Counted from the stretch's first letter, positions 1-12,192 are shown. The stretch: 64,000 nucleotides of DNA from Annona cherimola (GCA_030490835.1 CM059975.1:31528133-31592132); one strand, 5' to 3'. The notes: generated from the sequence alone by a model not told the origin. Numbers and translations are program-made.

Positions 1-521
1 CCCCATAGAGTTTAGGCCTCAGTGCGTATGGTTGTTACTAGGACTAGCTCAACACCTCTAATTATCCAACTGACCACCTTAAGACCACCTTTAGAGCACT
101 ACATGAGTCAACATTCTGTACACGTGTAAGGCCACATAGGTTAACCTTAGAACTTTCACAGCATTTGAGTCTCCCTGCTTGGCCACTAGTCTATCATTGT
201 CACTTGCAAAAGGTAACCCGCAATAATAAAATCATTGTAATTTCATCATTTAGCTTGATCTCATGATGAGATTTCCCTCAAGCCTTTTCTTAGAATTTGA
301 CATGGGAGCTTGAAGACTTCAAATCGAAGAGAATGTATTTTTCTGTATTTCATATTCTTCTTCAAGTGGAGGTTATATATACATTTTTACACTTTGGAAT
401 AAGAAGGCAAGACAGAAAGCAAAACCTATTCTAAATAACAATATATTCCTACGTAATAACCGTTAGCTGTTTCAATCCCTACAATTAAGTTGGTGATTGA
501 TTTTGACAGCTCAATCCAACA
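1..521 (-). mobile_element. Ty1/copia 3' LTR (partial)
   Basis: Read on the minus strand, the LTR starts with TGTTGG at 521, directly after a purine-rich polypurine tract (about 522-531) that follows the end of pol. A TATATATAA-like box lies at about 372-380 and would fit the LTR promoter. The distal LTR edge is not clear; it probably lies near 200-300, and the rest of the interval to position 1 is unassigned. Orientation and position relative to the pol tail make the LTR assignment firm; the family is not named. Confidence 0.6.
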
Positions 522-529
522 TCCCCCCT

Positions 530-795
530 CAAGTTGGTGTACAAATATCTATCATATTCAACTTGTCAACCACTTCTTGGAAAGCTTTACTTGAAACAGC
601 TTTTGTGAGTATATATTAGTTAGCAAATTTTAGAGCATACAAAAAGGAAATGAACGATCTTTCGTTTTAGCTTCTGTTTGATGAAATATCTATCTATCTC
701 CACATACTTGGTTCAATCATGTTGTACATAATTTTGAGCAATCTCAACTGCCTTATTATCACCATAAAGCTTCATAGGTTCTTTAGGTTTTTATC
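530..795 (-). pseudogene. Ty1/copia pol C-terminus (RNase H tail), degenerate
   Basis: On the minus strand this encodes the conserved C-terminal part of copia RNase H. Visible motifs include PMKLYGDNKAVEIAQN, then TKYVEIDRYFIKQKL, then AVSSKAFQEVVDKL and the usual end just before the polypurine tract. In-frame stops interrupt it (for example TGA where the family has Arg after QHD), so it cannot be expressed. The similarity stops near 795, so the upstream RT part is absent here. It is an old retrotransposon fragment in the same orientation as the copia integrase scrap at 5.1-5.4 kb and may belong to the same insertion. Confidence 0.75.
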
Positions 796-2925
796 CTGAG
801 TCCCTTCAGGACATTCTGGATCCTTAATAACTCGCACACTCCATGAGTCATGCCCCTAAATTCTATTTTGTGTCAAGATTATTCCTCATAATTTAGATGA
901 TTTAATGATCAAATCATTGGTTTAAATATGACTTTGTGAGATTAAATGATAATATTTGCTTTGTATTGTGTTAGATACTTATATTTGGTTGATGTGCATG
1001 AATTCGGGCTATTTCGAGATAAAATGTGAGCAAATCATGAAGAATTAAAGTGGAAAAATCAGGACATGCTTAATTGGAGGAGTTAGAAGGCTTAAAGGAA
1101 GCAAAACAATGATCAAAGCAACTTAGAATGTGTTGAGGAAGTTCCAACATAGTTCAAAGCGTGTTGGGCAATAAAATATCAAAATTTAGAGCAAGCAATA
1201 AGGGAAACAGAGGGCCGTGTTTAGCATAGGAGTTGCAAAATTTACCCATTTGTGCTAATTTTGGGCAAGTTTTGTGATATCTCTATAAATACTCTTGTTG
1301 TACACGAACTAGGGCATCCAACGATATGATTTTGAGTTATATTTGGTGGTTAGGGCTTCAAGAAAAGTGAAGAGCCAAGGAGAGAAGAAGGAAGAGGAGA
1401 ATTGGTAAGAGATATTCAAGACACTATGGAAGACTACACCAATAAATTTTTTTCCAGTTTTCTTTGTTTACATTATCTTGGACTTGATTGATTCTTTCAA
1501 TAATCTTGTATTGTTGTTTGGATTGATTCAAACCATGTCTGGATAAGTTTTCATTCTAGGATTTAGGATATAGCATGTGACATTATATTTTGGTGATTGA
1601 TTTTTATTTGTTTATGAAGGATACTTGTGTTAATTTAATATCACGTGGATTTAATGCTTGTGTGGTGTTAAAGCCTACACTTTGGCATGATTTCATATAT
1701 TATATGAAGAAATCGAAAGGTAAAAGTCTAATATATGATAATTAATATATTAAACCTGAAAGTCTAGACCATCAAAATTTCATGAACTACCACAGAACAT
1801 AATTAATTTTAATCAACATAATCCCATGAGAATAGGTAATTATGAAGATTAAAGCACATCTTTCATGTCCCGAGAGAGGATATAAGATCACCTTAGGGTT
1901 TGTTCTCCTTTAATACAAATTATCCGGATTAAACAAATGAGCCAATTATCCATCACAGAAATGTCACATGTGAAATTCTAGATTCTATATCTCTAATATC
2001 CCTTGTTTCTAATCTTGTTCACTTCACTAGATTGATAGTAATTTCTCTTTAGTTATAAACTCTAGTTATATCTTTTGTTGTTATTGTCTAAATAACCAGA
2101 TTTGCTATAGTCTAGATTTCAATCCGATGCTTTTGGGAATGATCATTTATATACTATAGGCTAGAACCCATGTAATTGTGAAGAGCCCACAACAGAATAT
2201 GATACACTGTCTCCATGCGTTCTTTGCTTTGGGGTGTGTATGAATTTGCTCATAGTACTCATAGCATACAATATATTAGGATGTGTATGAGTTAAATAAA
2301 TCAATTTTCTTACAAGTTGTCGACACTACTCTTTGTTAGTTGGGACTTAGTTTGGATAAATCACAAGTTGGTGGCTCACTCAATTGGAGTTTCAGCAGGC
2401 CTATAGGACAAAATTCCAGTTTTAGACAAAAGTCGAGCATATATGGGATAGTGAGATGGTGAGATTCCTTGCTTGATCTTGCTACCTCAATTTCTAAGAA
2501 ATACTTAAGATGCCCGATAAGTCGTAAAATTTTCATATAATTTATATTAAATTCACACCATTAAATATATAATGTTAATTAAATACAGTTTTTATGTGAA
2601 ATTTCATGAAAATTATATTTTTCATAAAATCTTTAATTTTGCTATAAATGGGTCATCTTGTAATATTTAAAAAATATAAAATATAAAGATAATTACACAC
2701 ATTGAAAGGAATTAAATAAGCTAGAAAATTTTAACTTTGAAATATGTATTAGCCTATTAATATAATTCAAGCAAATTTATAAAATAATATAATTGGAATT
2801 AAAATTATATTACGAAATTGGATCATCGTATAATTTTAAGATAGAATAAATTATTTAAAATGAAAGAGCTAAAAAATAAATTAAGAAGATTTATGATAAT
2901 ATGAAAATTAATTGACCAGAAATTA
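796..2925. other. AT-rich intergenic, no gene recognised
   Basis: No coding exon, RNA gene or clear element boundary was recognised. Parts (about 900-2150) read like an old LTR-retrotransposon non-coding region, but no LTR ends, primer-binding site or pol motif could be pinned down, so this is left unassigned. Confidence 0.4.
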
Positions 2926-3700
2926 ATGTTTAAATTCACATTTAAATGTTCTGCAGGTACACCGAACATCCGTGCACCGCCTGAGCATGGAACCAAGCTT
3001 GGTTCTGTGCTCCATCATTTTCCCCAATTCCTCTACAATGGCCACCGGTGTGCCCTGAATCTTCCCTACATCCGACAGCTGCCATGTCAACCGCAGGCAA
3101 GCCGACCATCAACCACCTCCATTCCGGCAACTACAGCAGCCCAATTTCAGCACCCAAACTGGCGGTTCTCCACCAGTTCCATCTTCCCCAATCCACCGGA
3201 AGCCATAATTTCAGCCCCTAAGCTTCACCGATCACGCGCCCCCATCAAACCTGTCCAAACCATGGATCGATATCCTCCATCAGCCTCGATTTCACCTGTT
3301 CCAAGCAATGGAAGCAGCTACAGGAAGAACACATCAAGCTTCCCACGAAATCGATCCAAGCAGGAACTGTCCAGCTGCTCCCGTTAATTCAAATGGCTAG
3401 AAAGGGCAGCCTTCTCCATCTTCAAATCCGGCCAACAATCTCCACCGAAGCAGTTTAACCAGTAACCCTGCATCCAGCTGGAAAATCTCCAATCAGCAAC
3501 TTTAGCCAGCCAAATTAAACAAATCATCGATCCAGCAGAAAAACCGAGCAGAGCAGCCATGGCTGCCCCATTTTCTTCCCATCACCTCTAAGCAGCAACG
3601 GCAGTCAACGTCCGGCCTCTTCTCCTCTTCATCAACCGGCAGCACTATCATTGCAAAACCAACAGCATCTCCGGTCGTTAGCAAGCACCCAACGAAATCT
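2926..3700. other. GC-richer island with an unassigned 153-codon open frame
   Basis: Base composition rises sharply compared with both flanks. A plus-strand frame 2926-3387 is open for 153 codons and rich in Pro, Ser and Arg. It has no recognisable domain and resembles no family I know. The composition with short phrases such as atttcagc is shared with the interior of the hAT element at 33.05-33.6 kb. It could be a transposon leader, a captured gene piece, or chance. I would not annotate it as a gene. Confidence 0.3.
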
Positions 3701-3728
3701 AGTTGGGATTTTTCAAAATTATAATAAG

Positions 3729-4526
3729 CGGAGCAGAGAACCTTTTAGCCCACGCTAAGTAAATGGCCCACCTCAAAAACTTAATTAAAACAATTTTTTT
3801 TTTTACTTTTTTCTTCATATACTTGTTTATCTAAATATATTTAATATATAAATCAAGTTTTACCACTTTTAGATATGTGTATATATTTTTTTTAAATTTT
3901 TAAAAATAAGGGAATTTTAAATAGAGAGCCGTTCCGGTGCAGTGACGCTGCACTGGAACAGCAGTACAGTGGCCCCAAAATGGGGCCTACATGATCATGA
4001 AATCATGATCTACTCCACCCGTTGTATTTAGAATAATGTATTCTACTACCATACCAATTTTCATCCCAATCAGATATGTATATGGGCCCCATCTGAAAAT
4101 GGTACAAATCCAACGTAATAAAATAGTTTGATGTAAATAACAACTTTAAAGTATCTGATTGGGATGAAAATTGGTATGGTAATAGAATACATTATTTTAA
4201 ATACAATGGGTGGAGTAGATCATGATTTCATGATCATGTGGGGCCCATTTTGGGCCCACTGCACCGCTGTTCCGGTGCAGTGACGCTGCACCGGAACAAC
4301 ATCCTTTTAAATATATATATATATATACACACACATAGATGTTTAAAATTTTCAAAAATAAATAAATAAACATATTTACAAATGGTAAATTTTGATCTAT
4401 ATGTTAAATACATTTAGATAAACAAGTACACGAAGAAAAAAGCTAAAAAAAAAGTTGTTATAAATAGGTTTTTAAGGTGGGTTAAGTGAGATATTTACTT
4501 AGCTCGGGCAAACAGGATCACTCCTC
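3729..4526. mobile_element. Fold-back MITE with a second MITE nested at its centre
   Basis: The flanks are reverse complements of each other: ctaagtaaatggcccacc near 3755 matches its complement near 4480-4500, and the T-rich arm at 3790-3910 pairs with the A-rich arm at 4310-4455. TAATAAG occurs directly on both sides (3722-3728 and 4527-4533), which looks like a target duplication. The arms match the core of the elements at 23.7, 24.6, 42.0, 45.4, 58.1, 59.9 and 63.4 kb. The centre is occupied by a different palindromic element (about 3929-4299). Confidence 0.7.
3929..4299. mobile_element. Inner palindromic MITE with terminal hairpins
   Basis: The two halves are inverted copies around about 4115; for example tgattgggatgaaaattgg at about 4158 is the complement of the sequence at about 4054-4072. 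Each terminus is itself a hairpin. The right one (4268-4298) has a perfect 13-bp stem, TGTTCCGGTGCAG, around a TGACG loop; the left one (3931-3959) has a 12-bp stem with one G-T wobble. The core also carries the motif acgtaataaaatagttt, shared with the MITEs at 43.3-43.6 and 46.4-46.6 kb. No transposase is encoded. Confidence 0.75.
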
Positions 4527-4561
4527 TAATAAGTATAACAAAATTTAATAAATTAACAATA

Positions 4562-4650
4562 AAAGCCAAGTAGTTAAGTTCGTAGGGAACGTTAGTAGAA
4601 ACTAATAAGTCTTGGGTTTGAATCAACTATTTGTCTATTTTTTTGAATTT
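4562..4650 (+). repeat. Possible tRNA-derived SINE fragment
   Basis: The stretch contains a B-box-like GGGTTTGAATC (about 4614-4624) about 40 bases after an A-box-like start, and is followed by a T-rich end. This resembles the tRNA-related head of plant SINEs. Neither a complete tRNA fold nor a target duplication could be shown. Confidence 0.25.
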
Positions 4651-5139
4651 TCAATTTGCACCAAGCACGTGAAGTGAAATTTGATCATTCCAACTCGCTC
4701 CTATCTCGTTCAAACACATCTTGCCTTTTTCACAACATTGTGTTGTTTCCGTTCAGACATTTCATAGTTCATCTTGTTTCAGATATTGTTATCTTAATTA
4801 AGTTTTGTTATTTTACTATATTATTTTGAAATTTTTTCCATTCAACCAGAAGTTTTGTTATCAAGTATTTGTGTGCCTAGAAAAAGTGTTACTTCATGTT
4901 CTAATTTATGTTTCATTTTTTGTATCTTGGGAGCAACTGCAAAATTATCCTAAGTAGCAAATAGGGTAGCAAAATTGCCTTAATGAAAGTGATATCGTAA
5001 AACGCCTAAAGCGAAATTTCATTTTAATTTCACTTTTTTCACTTTTCTTAATTTTCTCCTTTTTATATTTTGCCCCAATCATAGATATCTAAATCCTAAA
5101 AACTATAAAAACATCACTTTTTTCTTAAGGAATGAAATC

Positions 5140-5425
5140 TAAATCATCTTAGTACACTTATCAATGAGTGTAATAGAGTATTAAGCCCTAGAAATAGATA
5201 AAAGTTTTGGCAGGCCTAATATCATAATGAATAATCATAAAGGTTTCTCAGCATTTATTCAAACCAGGAAAATAAGGTACACAGTGACTTTTAACCAATT
5301 CGCACACATCACACTGAATTATTGAAGCATTCAAATAAAAAAACAAATGTGCTTTCAACTTTTTAAGATATTCAAATGAAAAATGCCCTAATCTCCTATG
5401 CCACAACCATATCTTTGTTCAAGTT
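5140..5425 (-). pseudogene. Ty1/copia GAG-pre-integrase/integrase fragment
   Basis: The minus strand encodes the hallmark LWHRRLGHFSFEYLK of the copia GAG-pre-integrase region (about 5358-5402), followed by the integrase zinc-finger part with CDVCELVKSHC and FPGLNK. Stops follow immediately (after NKC and again about 25 codons later), so the fragment is dead. It lies in the same orientation and correct relative order to the RNase H/LTR piece at 1-795, which suggests one element broken up by later insertions and deletions. That link is inference. Confidence 0.75.
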
Positions 5426-6053
5426 TTATCCTCTTCGCTTGTTTGAAATGTGCACCTAACTTTCTGCTCCCCCTTTCCATTCAATTCTACATGATATAGT
5501 TTGTCCTTCTTAACACAATAACTAGGAGTTTTCTAAGTAAGGACATCCTAAAAAATACAAAAGGAAGGTCAAAAAGTTATGTTATAATTTAGTGAGGAAG
5601 TTATTTGGATAATGGACTAAAGATTGTACTCAAATGAAGAAATAATCAAAAAATGGTTAAGAGTGATATTTTCATTCAAAATAACAGATCTTTCGCAAAT
5701 AATTGGAGAAGTACTACTAGTTACGGTGGAAATAATTGACTGAGATGATAGACTAATAGTTGTGATCTTCTTCGGTCCTTAATCGTGTAGTTGTATGCAC
5801 TCATATCAATTATCGAAGTATTATTCTCAGTGATAGCAGAGAAAACATTCTCATTGCCCATATTATCTGAATGGAGTCTGGTTTCAGTGAAAACGTTTTC
5901 ACGCTCGATAAAAGTGCAAACACCACATCTGTCGTCCATTTTAAACATATGGTTTAGATTTGATGGGGCAAAATTAGAAAGTAGGTTTCTACAATCCTAT
6001 GTACATTCACGTGTATGACTTTGAAATGCCCGTTAGCTTCCTCCAGAAGCTTC

Positions 6054-6345
6054 CTCTTTTGACGGGATGGAGAGACCGAGAGGAGGGAGTAGATGGGGGA
6101 GAGAGAAGAGGAGAAGCGAAGAGGAGCTGCTTGTCGGAACGTCACCGGAGAAAAGGAGGAGCCAGGAAGAGCTGCCAGATCTTGAGTCGACGGGATAGAG
6201 AGAGTGACCTAGACGAGGGAGCAGATGAGGGATATAGAAGAGGAAAAGCCAAGAGGGGGGAGCTGCCTGTCCATTTCACGTTGCCAGTCGCACCATCATC
6301 AGAGAAGAGGAGAAGCCAGGAAGAGCTGCTGGATTTTGCATCGTC
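6054..6345. repeat. Imperfect tandem duplication, purine-rich
   Basis: Two diverged copies start with gacgggat (about 6060 and 6189) and both end with the stretch gccaggaagagctgc (about 6160 and 6313). The second copy carries extra bases before its end. The region is strongly purine-rich on the plus strand. Open frames on both strands follow from this composition, and I see no protein family in them. Confidence 0.5.
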
Positions 6346-6399
6346 GAATGTGAGCTTGAAAAAGATGGATTTTCGATTTATTTCATTTCCCATTTAAAT

Positions 6400-7165
6400 C
6401 TATACATGCTGACCACGATTTGGGATGCAACCAAATTGCATGCGGGCATCTTCGTTCTCTGTACTCTCAATGGAGGGCATGAACCAGCCAAATCCCATTA
6501 GAAGAATGCCGAGTGTGGATAACTACCTTTGAAACGGTATTTACGAATTGAATTTGTAGTTCTATCTGTTAACACGATGTGTATTTTTACTGTCATATTT
6601 TGTATAACACTTAATCATCCTCGAGATTTGGGAGTTATAATTTGGTGGTTTTTCATTTCGGTTGCAGGATCTAAAATATCTCGGGACCTTGGTGTTATAC
6701 TCAAAACAAAGAAAAGCTAGAAGAATGATGGATATATATAGGTGAGGACTGGCATCGGAAGCACGCATCCTAGACACCAAGATTGGATGCAAGTCTATAA
6801 CAGGAACTAATGGCATGGACATATATCTTGCAGTCATGGAAACCGGCATCAATGTCCTCCTTTCTTCAAGTTAATAATTTACACAATTTTTATTAAGTAT
6901 ATACTTGACATCAACTTACATTATTTTTCAAAATAGGACTTGGATGGCCAAAATTATCTATTTTCATAGCTTTGTAAAGTATGATCATTTTGCATTAGTA
7001 CTTATGATGATGATAGCTTTGAAAAGTGGATTTATTTTAAATTCGCATTCCTGTTATAGTGCTATTAGTGAGCGCAGTTTCTTTAAAATTTATTTTATAA
7101 TTTATATGGAGTTCATACATGTAAAATGTCCTATCCTCATAGTTTTAACATTGTTGCACTTACAG
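6400..7165. other. Upstream/intron-like sequence before the HAK exons
   Basis: No earlier HAK/KUP exon is visible. The exon that should precede 7166, coding for the FADLGHF-type motif before the transmembrane segment starting IAFT, was looked for and not found. The sequence just before 7166 is a normal T-rich 3' splice region ending in ttgcacttacag. Confidence 0.5.
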
Positions 7166-7280
7166 ATAGCATTTACATGTGTGGTATTCCCATGTCTTCT
7201 TTTAGCATACATGGGCCAGGCTGCATATCTAATGAAACACCCTGATTCAGCAAAGAGAGTATTCTATAATTCTGTGCCTG
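7166..7280 (+). CDS. HAK/KUP exon A
   Basis: It begins after ttgcacttacag and ends before gtgagt in a split Gly codon (G|GA). It encodes one membrane segment with [16 protein letters not shown] and the loop to NSVPG. The reading frame continues cleanly into the next exon. Confidence 0.85.
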
Positions 7281-9618
7281 GTGAGTGGAATTCTTTTTAA
7301 AATCTCTGTTTATGCAATCTTTCATCACTGTGGTTAGTGCAGATGTATCATTTAGATATGATGTAGTTTAAGATTATTACGTGTCTTAATGTTTATGCAC
7401 AAAGCATCTGTTGGAATTATGAACAGGTGATGCAATGTTGATTATGAAACTTGTTCAAGCTCAAAATTGCATGCATTTGTTGCTTCACATGGTGACTTTG
7501 GCTGTGCGATAGCTTCTGAGCATGAGTTATGCACTGAATGGCCTTGAATAGGTGATCCAACTGGGGCATAAGCTAAACAAGACTAGGTGGGCCACAATCC
7601 TAGCTTAGAAAATTCTGAACTGTAAATGCTCAGCACTTATAGCTCATGTTGACTAGATGGGCATCTTGCATGAGCTTGTTCTTTGCTATGAAGGCTTGGG
7701 TGAGAAATACAGGTTGTACTGGGATGAAGTGTTGATGGTAGCCTGTCATGTCTAAAGCTTGTTAGACCACAAAAGAGAGGGTCTTCTGACTCTTCTTAAA
7801 GTTGTCATTTCTTAAAGAAAAGAGCAGGTTATATCACAATATTCCACCTTCATTGGAGAGAGAATGCTTTGAGGAAATTTTCGGCCAAGAAGATTCAAAA
7901 GCAACAATTATCATTTTGTCAGTCATTTAGTAAAACCATTATGAATCCTTATATGCTGATGTATGACCTAATATCTTTTCCAGGATTATTTTTTTGGCCA
8001 GTATTTGTAATAGCCACACTTGCTGCCATGATTGCTAGCCAAGCAATGATATCAGCAACCTTCTCATGCATCAAGCAGTCCATGGCTCTTGGTTGCTTCC
8101 CAAGGTTGAAGATTATTCACACCTCTAGGAAATTTATGGGTCAGATTTACATTCCTGTGATAAACTGGTTCCTGATGATCATGTGTATAGTTGTGGTTTC
8201 AAGTTTCAGAAGCACCACTGACATAGCCAATGCATACGGTAAGTACTTGGCCATCATTTTTAATTCTTCTCATCTTCATCATGCATTCTACATGCCTTTG
8301 CATTCATGGATGGCTAAAAGTTAAATATACACTACCTTAGTTGGTGCATAAGCCTGCATAGATGGATGCCCTTCTGCAGATCCTGCAATAAAGGGAAGTT
8401 TTATACACTGAGTTGGCTTTTGGTTTTGTACTTTTGGTATGTAGTGTTGTGCTAGTAGGAATATATGTCCACTGCAAATATTCATGATATTTTATAAAGG
8501 ATATGTCTTCCGCTTACTTGAAATTGGAAATAAAAGAAAGAAGGAAAGAAAGATGGAAGAATTCTGGAAGGACTAATATTGTTGTTCATGCAGGCATTGC
8601 TGAGGTTGGGGTGATGTTGGTAAGCACCACGCTAGTCACCCTTGTAATGCTTCTGATCTGGCAGACTAATCTGTTTCTGGCCCTATGTTTTCCTCTCGTA
8701 TTTGGGACAGTAGAGTTGATCTATCTTTCTGCAGTCCTGACAAAGATTTTGGAGGGTGGTTGGCTGCCTCTTACTTTCACTTTTTGTTTCCTGTTAATAA
8801 TGTACACATGGAACTATGGAAGTGTGTTAAAATACCGAAGTGAAATGAGGGAGAAGGTCTCTATGGATTTCATGCTTGAACTTGGGTCCACACTTGGTAC
8901 TGTCAGAGTCCCTGGTATTGGATTATTATACAATGAACTCGTCCAAGGCATCCCATCAATTTTCATACAGTTTTTACTTAGTCTTCCAACAATTCAATCA
9001 ACCATTGTGTTTGTCTGCATCAAGTACGTCCCAGTCCCTGTTGTTCCACAGGACGAGAGGTTCCTGTTCAGGAGGGTGTGCCCAAAAGACTACCATATGT
9101 TCCGTTGCATTGCCCGTTATGGCTACAAGGATGTTAGGAAGGAGGATCACCATGCATTCGAGCAGCTTTTGGTGCAAAGCCTTGAAAAATTTTTGAGGAG
9201 GGAAGCTCAAGATCTTGCATTGGAGCACAGTGTAATTGAGATGGAACTTGATAATGATTCAGTACGGTCTAGGGGCTCAGAAACTCCAGTCACAGTTGGG
9301 GAGCTTCATGTCCCATTACTCGCAGATCCAAGAAATGAAGAGATGGCTACTACCTCAGAGGGAGGCATGTCCATACTGCCATCTAGTGTCATGGCATCTG
9401 ATGAAGACCCGAGTTTGGAGTATGAACTCTCAGCTCTTCAAGAAGCCATGGATTCAGGATTTACTTATCTGCTTGCACATGCAAATGTAAGGGCGAAAAA
9501 GGAATCTTGGTTTATTAAGAAGCTGATGATAAACTATTTCTATGCATTCTTGAGGAGGAATTGCAGAGCAGGTGCTACAAATATGAGTATGCCACATGTG
9601 AATATAATGCAAGTATGA
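7166..9618 (+). CDS. HAK/KUP/KT potassium transporter, C-terminal half (three exons)
   Basis: HAK/KUP/KT proteins are multi-spanning membrane carriers that import K+, mostly at the plasma membrane or tonoplast. Three exons (7166-7280, 7984-8238, 8594-9618) join in frame with canonical GT..AG introns and give about 465 residues; full members have about 770-850. Visible family sequence includes [58 protein letters not shown], and the cytosolic tail [16 protein letters not shown] and [18 protein letters not shown], closest in my memory to the KUP7-type group. The N-terminal half (first helices and the GDxGTSPLY-type motif) is not in the 7 kb upstream, so the copy is either 5'-truncated or has a very long repeat-filled intron. 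The frame ends at TGA 9616-9618, six codons before the family's usual end. No frameshift or other stop is seen in the three exons. Confidence 0.85.
7984..8238 (+). CDS. HAK/KUP exon B
   Basis: The acceptor is ttttccag and the donor is gtaagt. It encodes two membrane segments ([18 protein letters not shown] and [16 protein letters not shown]) with the conserved loop [19 protein letters not shown] between them, ending in NAYG with a split Gly codon. Confidence 0.88.
8594..9618 (+). CDS. HAK/KUP exon C (terminal)
   Basis: The acceptor is ttgttcatgcag. This single 1025-base exon encodes the last membrane segments and the whole cytosolic tail, including [18 protein letters not shown] and [20 protein letters not shown], and ends [21 protein letters not shown] before TGA. 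In the same frame the next codons read MTYTV and then TGA, so the family ending after QV (Gly-Met-Thr-Tyr-x-Val) is still in the DNA, with the Gly codon turned into TGA. Confidence 0.88.
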
Positions 9619-12189
9619 ATGACATACACAGTTTGATTAATTGATTCCTTCAATGCAATGTGAGGACACTTGACAGTTCATGCTCTAGAAGTTAGGCTTA
9701 ATGTGCATTTACTCGACTTTTTATATTCTAGAAGTGATGCTCATAGTGGCACCACTCAACTTTTCAAGCTTTAGGAGTGAGGCTGATAATGCAATAACAT
9801 GATGTATTTTAGGATAGTTGGGTAATGACTCACTTTGGATACTAGCTACTGTTGTTGTGCTTTGCCTGCTGTAGTCCCTCCCGCTGCAATTTTTTTTTTT
9901 AGAGTTTGTTTCTTACCATCCAAAATCTGTAAGTAGGTTGTACTCTAAAAAGTGAAATTTTTTGGATTTCCCAACCATGAGAGCCTGCAGCTCAGAGTGC
10001 CAACCATGGTTGCTATGTAGGTTGTGTTTTACATTCATTGACAAATTGCATCATCTCAGCGATGTGCTTGTTTATGTGGATGGTTCATTGAATTGGATTG
10101 TCCCCTTATTAAGAGTGTACTTTTATTGCCTTTAAAAGTTAAAAATTTACAGGGATTGGTTTCATCGTCTTTGGAATTTACTTTTGGTTGGTCTTGCAAT
10201 TTCCTAGTTCTAATTTGGATATATAAATTTATGTGAAGAATCTGATCTTGGCAAAACTGCACAGTTAACAATGTGTGCACTTGAAATTGACTGCCAAATT
10301 AGCTCTTCTTGGTTGTAATGATGAATAATGCTAAATTGACAACCAATGGTGACAAATCATTCTGATGGGAACACCAGGTTCCGCATGCTATTCATGTCAT
10401 GGAATTGGTTTTGTTCTGTCTTGGAATTCCTTTATCTGGTATCATTGACAGGGTCTGTCGAACATTTGATTCATTTCAACCTGATTGTTTAAGTAGCAAT
10501 AAACTCAGATGCCATGGATTCACCCTTAATTAATGAGGATCATAAAAATATAAACATCTGATTATTGTATTATTGACTCTTTGCTGCAAATCTTGACATA
10601 GTACCTTGCAGCATATATTCACTTTCTTCTCAATGTATCTTTCAAACTGTTTGACAAGCTATTTTCTGTTTCACAACTTTAGTTAAAAAAAAGAAAAAAG
10701 AAAAACCGAAAAGATTGTTTCATGGCTTTTGTGAAGAAGAAAATTTATTCTGAGTTATTCTTCTGGCAGTAGCTGGTCTCATTATACAGTCCTAACCCTA
10801 TGTATAACCATGACCGAAGCAAAAACATAACAGGTCTGAGCAGGGTGACAATGGCAGCAGTATTTGGCAATCTGCTACTATGGAAATCAGGTAATTTTGG
10901 TAAAAAAAAATCTCTAACCTGATCCATTCAGCCACCAGTTAGAATTTTCATCCCATAGACATGGGTAGACTAGAAGAGTCGTACAAGTGTTCTTCTGGTT
11001 TCGTAGATATGAATAAAACACGTTAGGCGATACATTTAATTATTGAAACATGTATTAAATGCCTGTGTTGATGACTCAGCTGAGATCTCATTGAGTTAGA
11101 CTAGTGCAACTAGCACACGGACCCAAAAACAGAGTTTTTGAACTATTGTTTGTGTTTGACCGTCAATTAAGCATCAATATAAAGGAAATTTCATATTAGT
11201 TCTCTTTTAGGGTTCATTGTTTCAGGCTTTTGATTTTTGATTATCCGAAGCGACTACTAAATGGACAATTCAGAAGGACCAGATGGAATGTCCTTCTCTG
11301 TATGATTGGTTCTGTTCAAATGACAGGATTTTAGTATCTTTGATTAATATATAATAGCAGAAGGTTGTATCCTCTGTTCATTATTTTAATGATGAATACT
11401 GACATGGGTTTGCTTTTTCCTCATGATAATTTGCTGTGGGACAAAAAAGCCTTGATTCTATGCTTTTCAATTAAAAATTGATTCTGTCTTGAGATCGCAG
11501 TCCCTTTAAGCTATTTTAGGCTTCATTTGGTTTTCAAAAATTTTTGTCTGATTTTCTTTATCAATACGGTTTCAAAACTTATCCATTTTTCTGTCCCAAT
11601 TTCTTCTCTACACCATAACTTTGAAGATATGAGATTTAAAATTATTACCGGGAATTTTTGTACAGCAAATTGAAAAATTTTATAATTGAAAATATTTATA
11701 TGAACAATGTTTCTACAACAAATTTATATATATTTAAATATTTATAGAAAAATAATTCTACAAAAATTTTATAATCTAAATTTTGAAATAATCATAAGAA
11801 GAACATTTCTATAGCAAAATTGAAACTGTAAATTTTATAATAAATACATGCAAAACATTAACATACTAAATGTAAAAATATAAATTATAAACTAATTATA
11901 TGGAGAATGAAGCTATAAAAATACCTTAAATTAAAATCTGTATACAAATTTATTACATACAATTTTCAAAAATAAATTTACATATAAAATTCTTAACATA
12001 CAAATACGAATCACAACTATAAAAGAAATTTAAAAGATTAATTTTTAAATAAGTACAGATAAATGTTCGCACCATTACTTTGAAGATATGATTTTTCAAA
12101 TCATTATATGGAGAAGGCTTGTATAATATATTTAAAATTTCAAATTTCAAATTTTTAGACGAAAAATTATTCTACAAAATTTCTAAATC
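9619..12189. other. Downstream of HAK: 3' flank and AT-rich DNA
   Basis: No second gene was recognised. The first few hundred bases may be 3' UTR of the transporter transcript; AATAAA-like words occur but none is convincing as the poly(A) signal. From about 11600 the sequence becomes extremely AT-rich, with loosely repeated A/T words. Confidence 0.4.
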
Positions 12190-12192
12190 TAA

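Noticed and set aside
6562..6852. 96-aa minus-strand ORF
   Set aside because: No family similarity and no splice or promoter context; AT-rich chance frame.
8876..9490. ORFs in other frames across the HAK exon (106, 84 and 76 aa)
   Set aside because: Shadows of the strongly conserved HAK frame.
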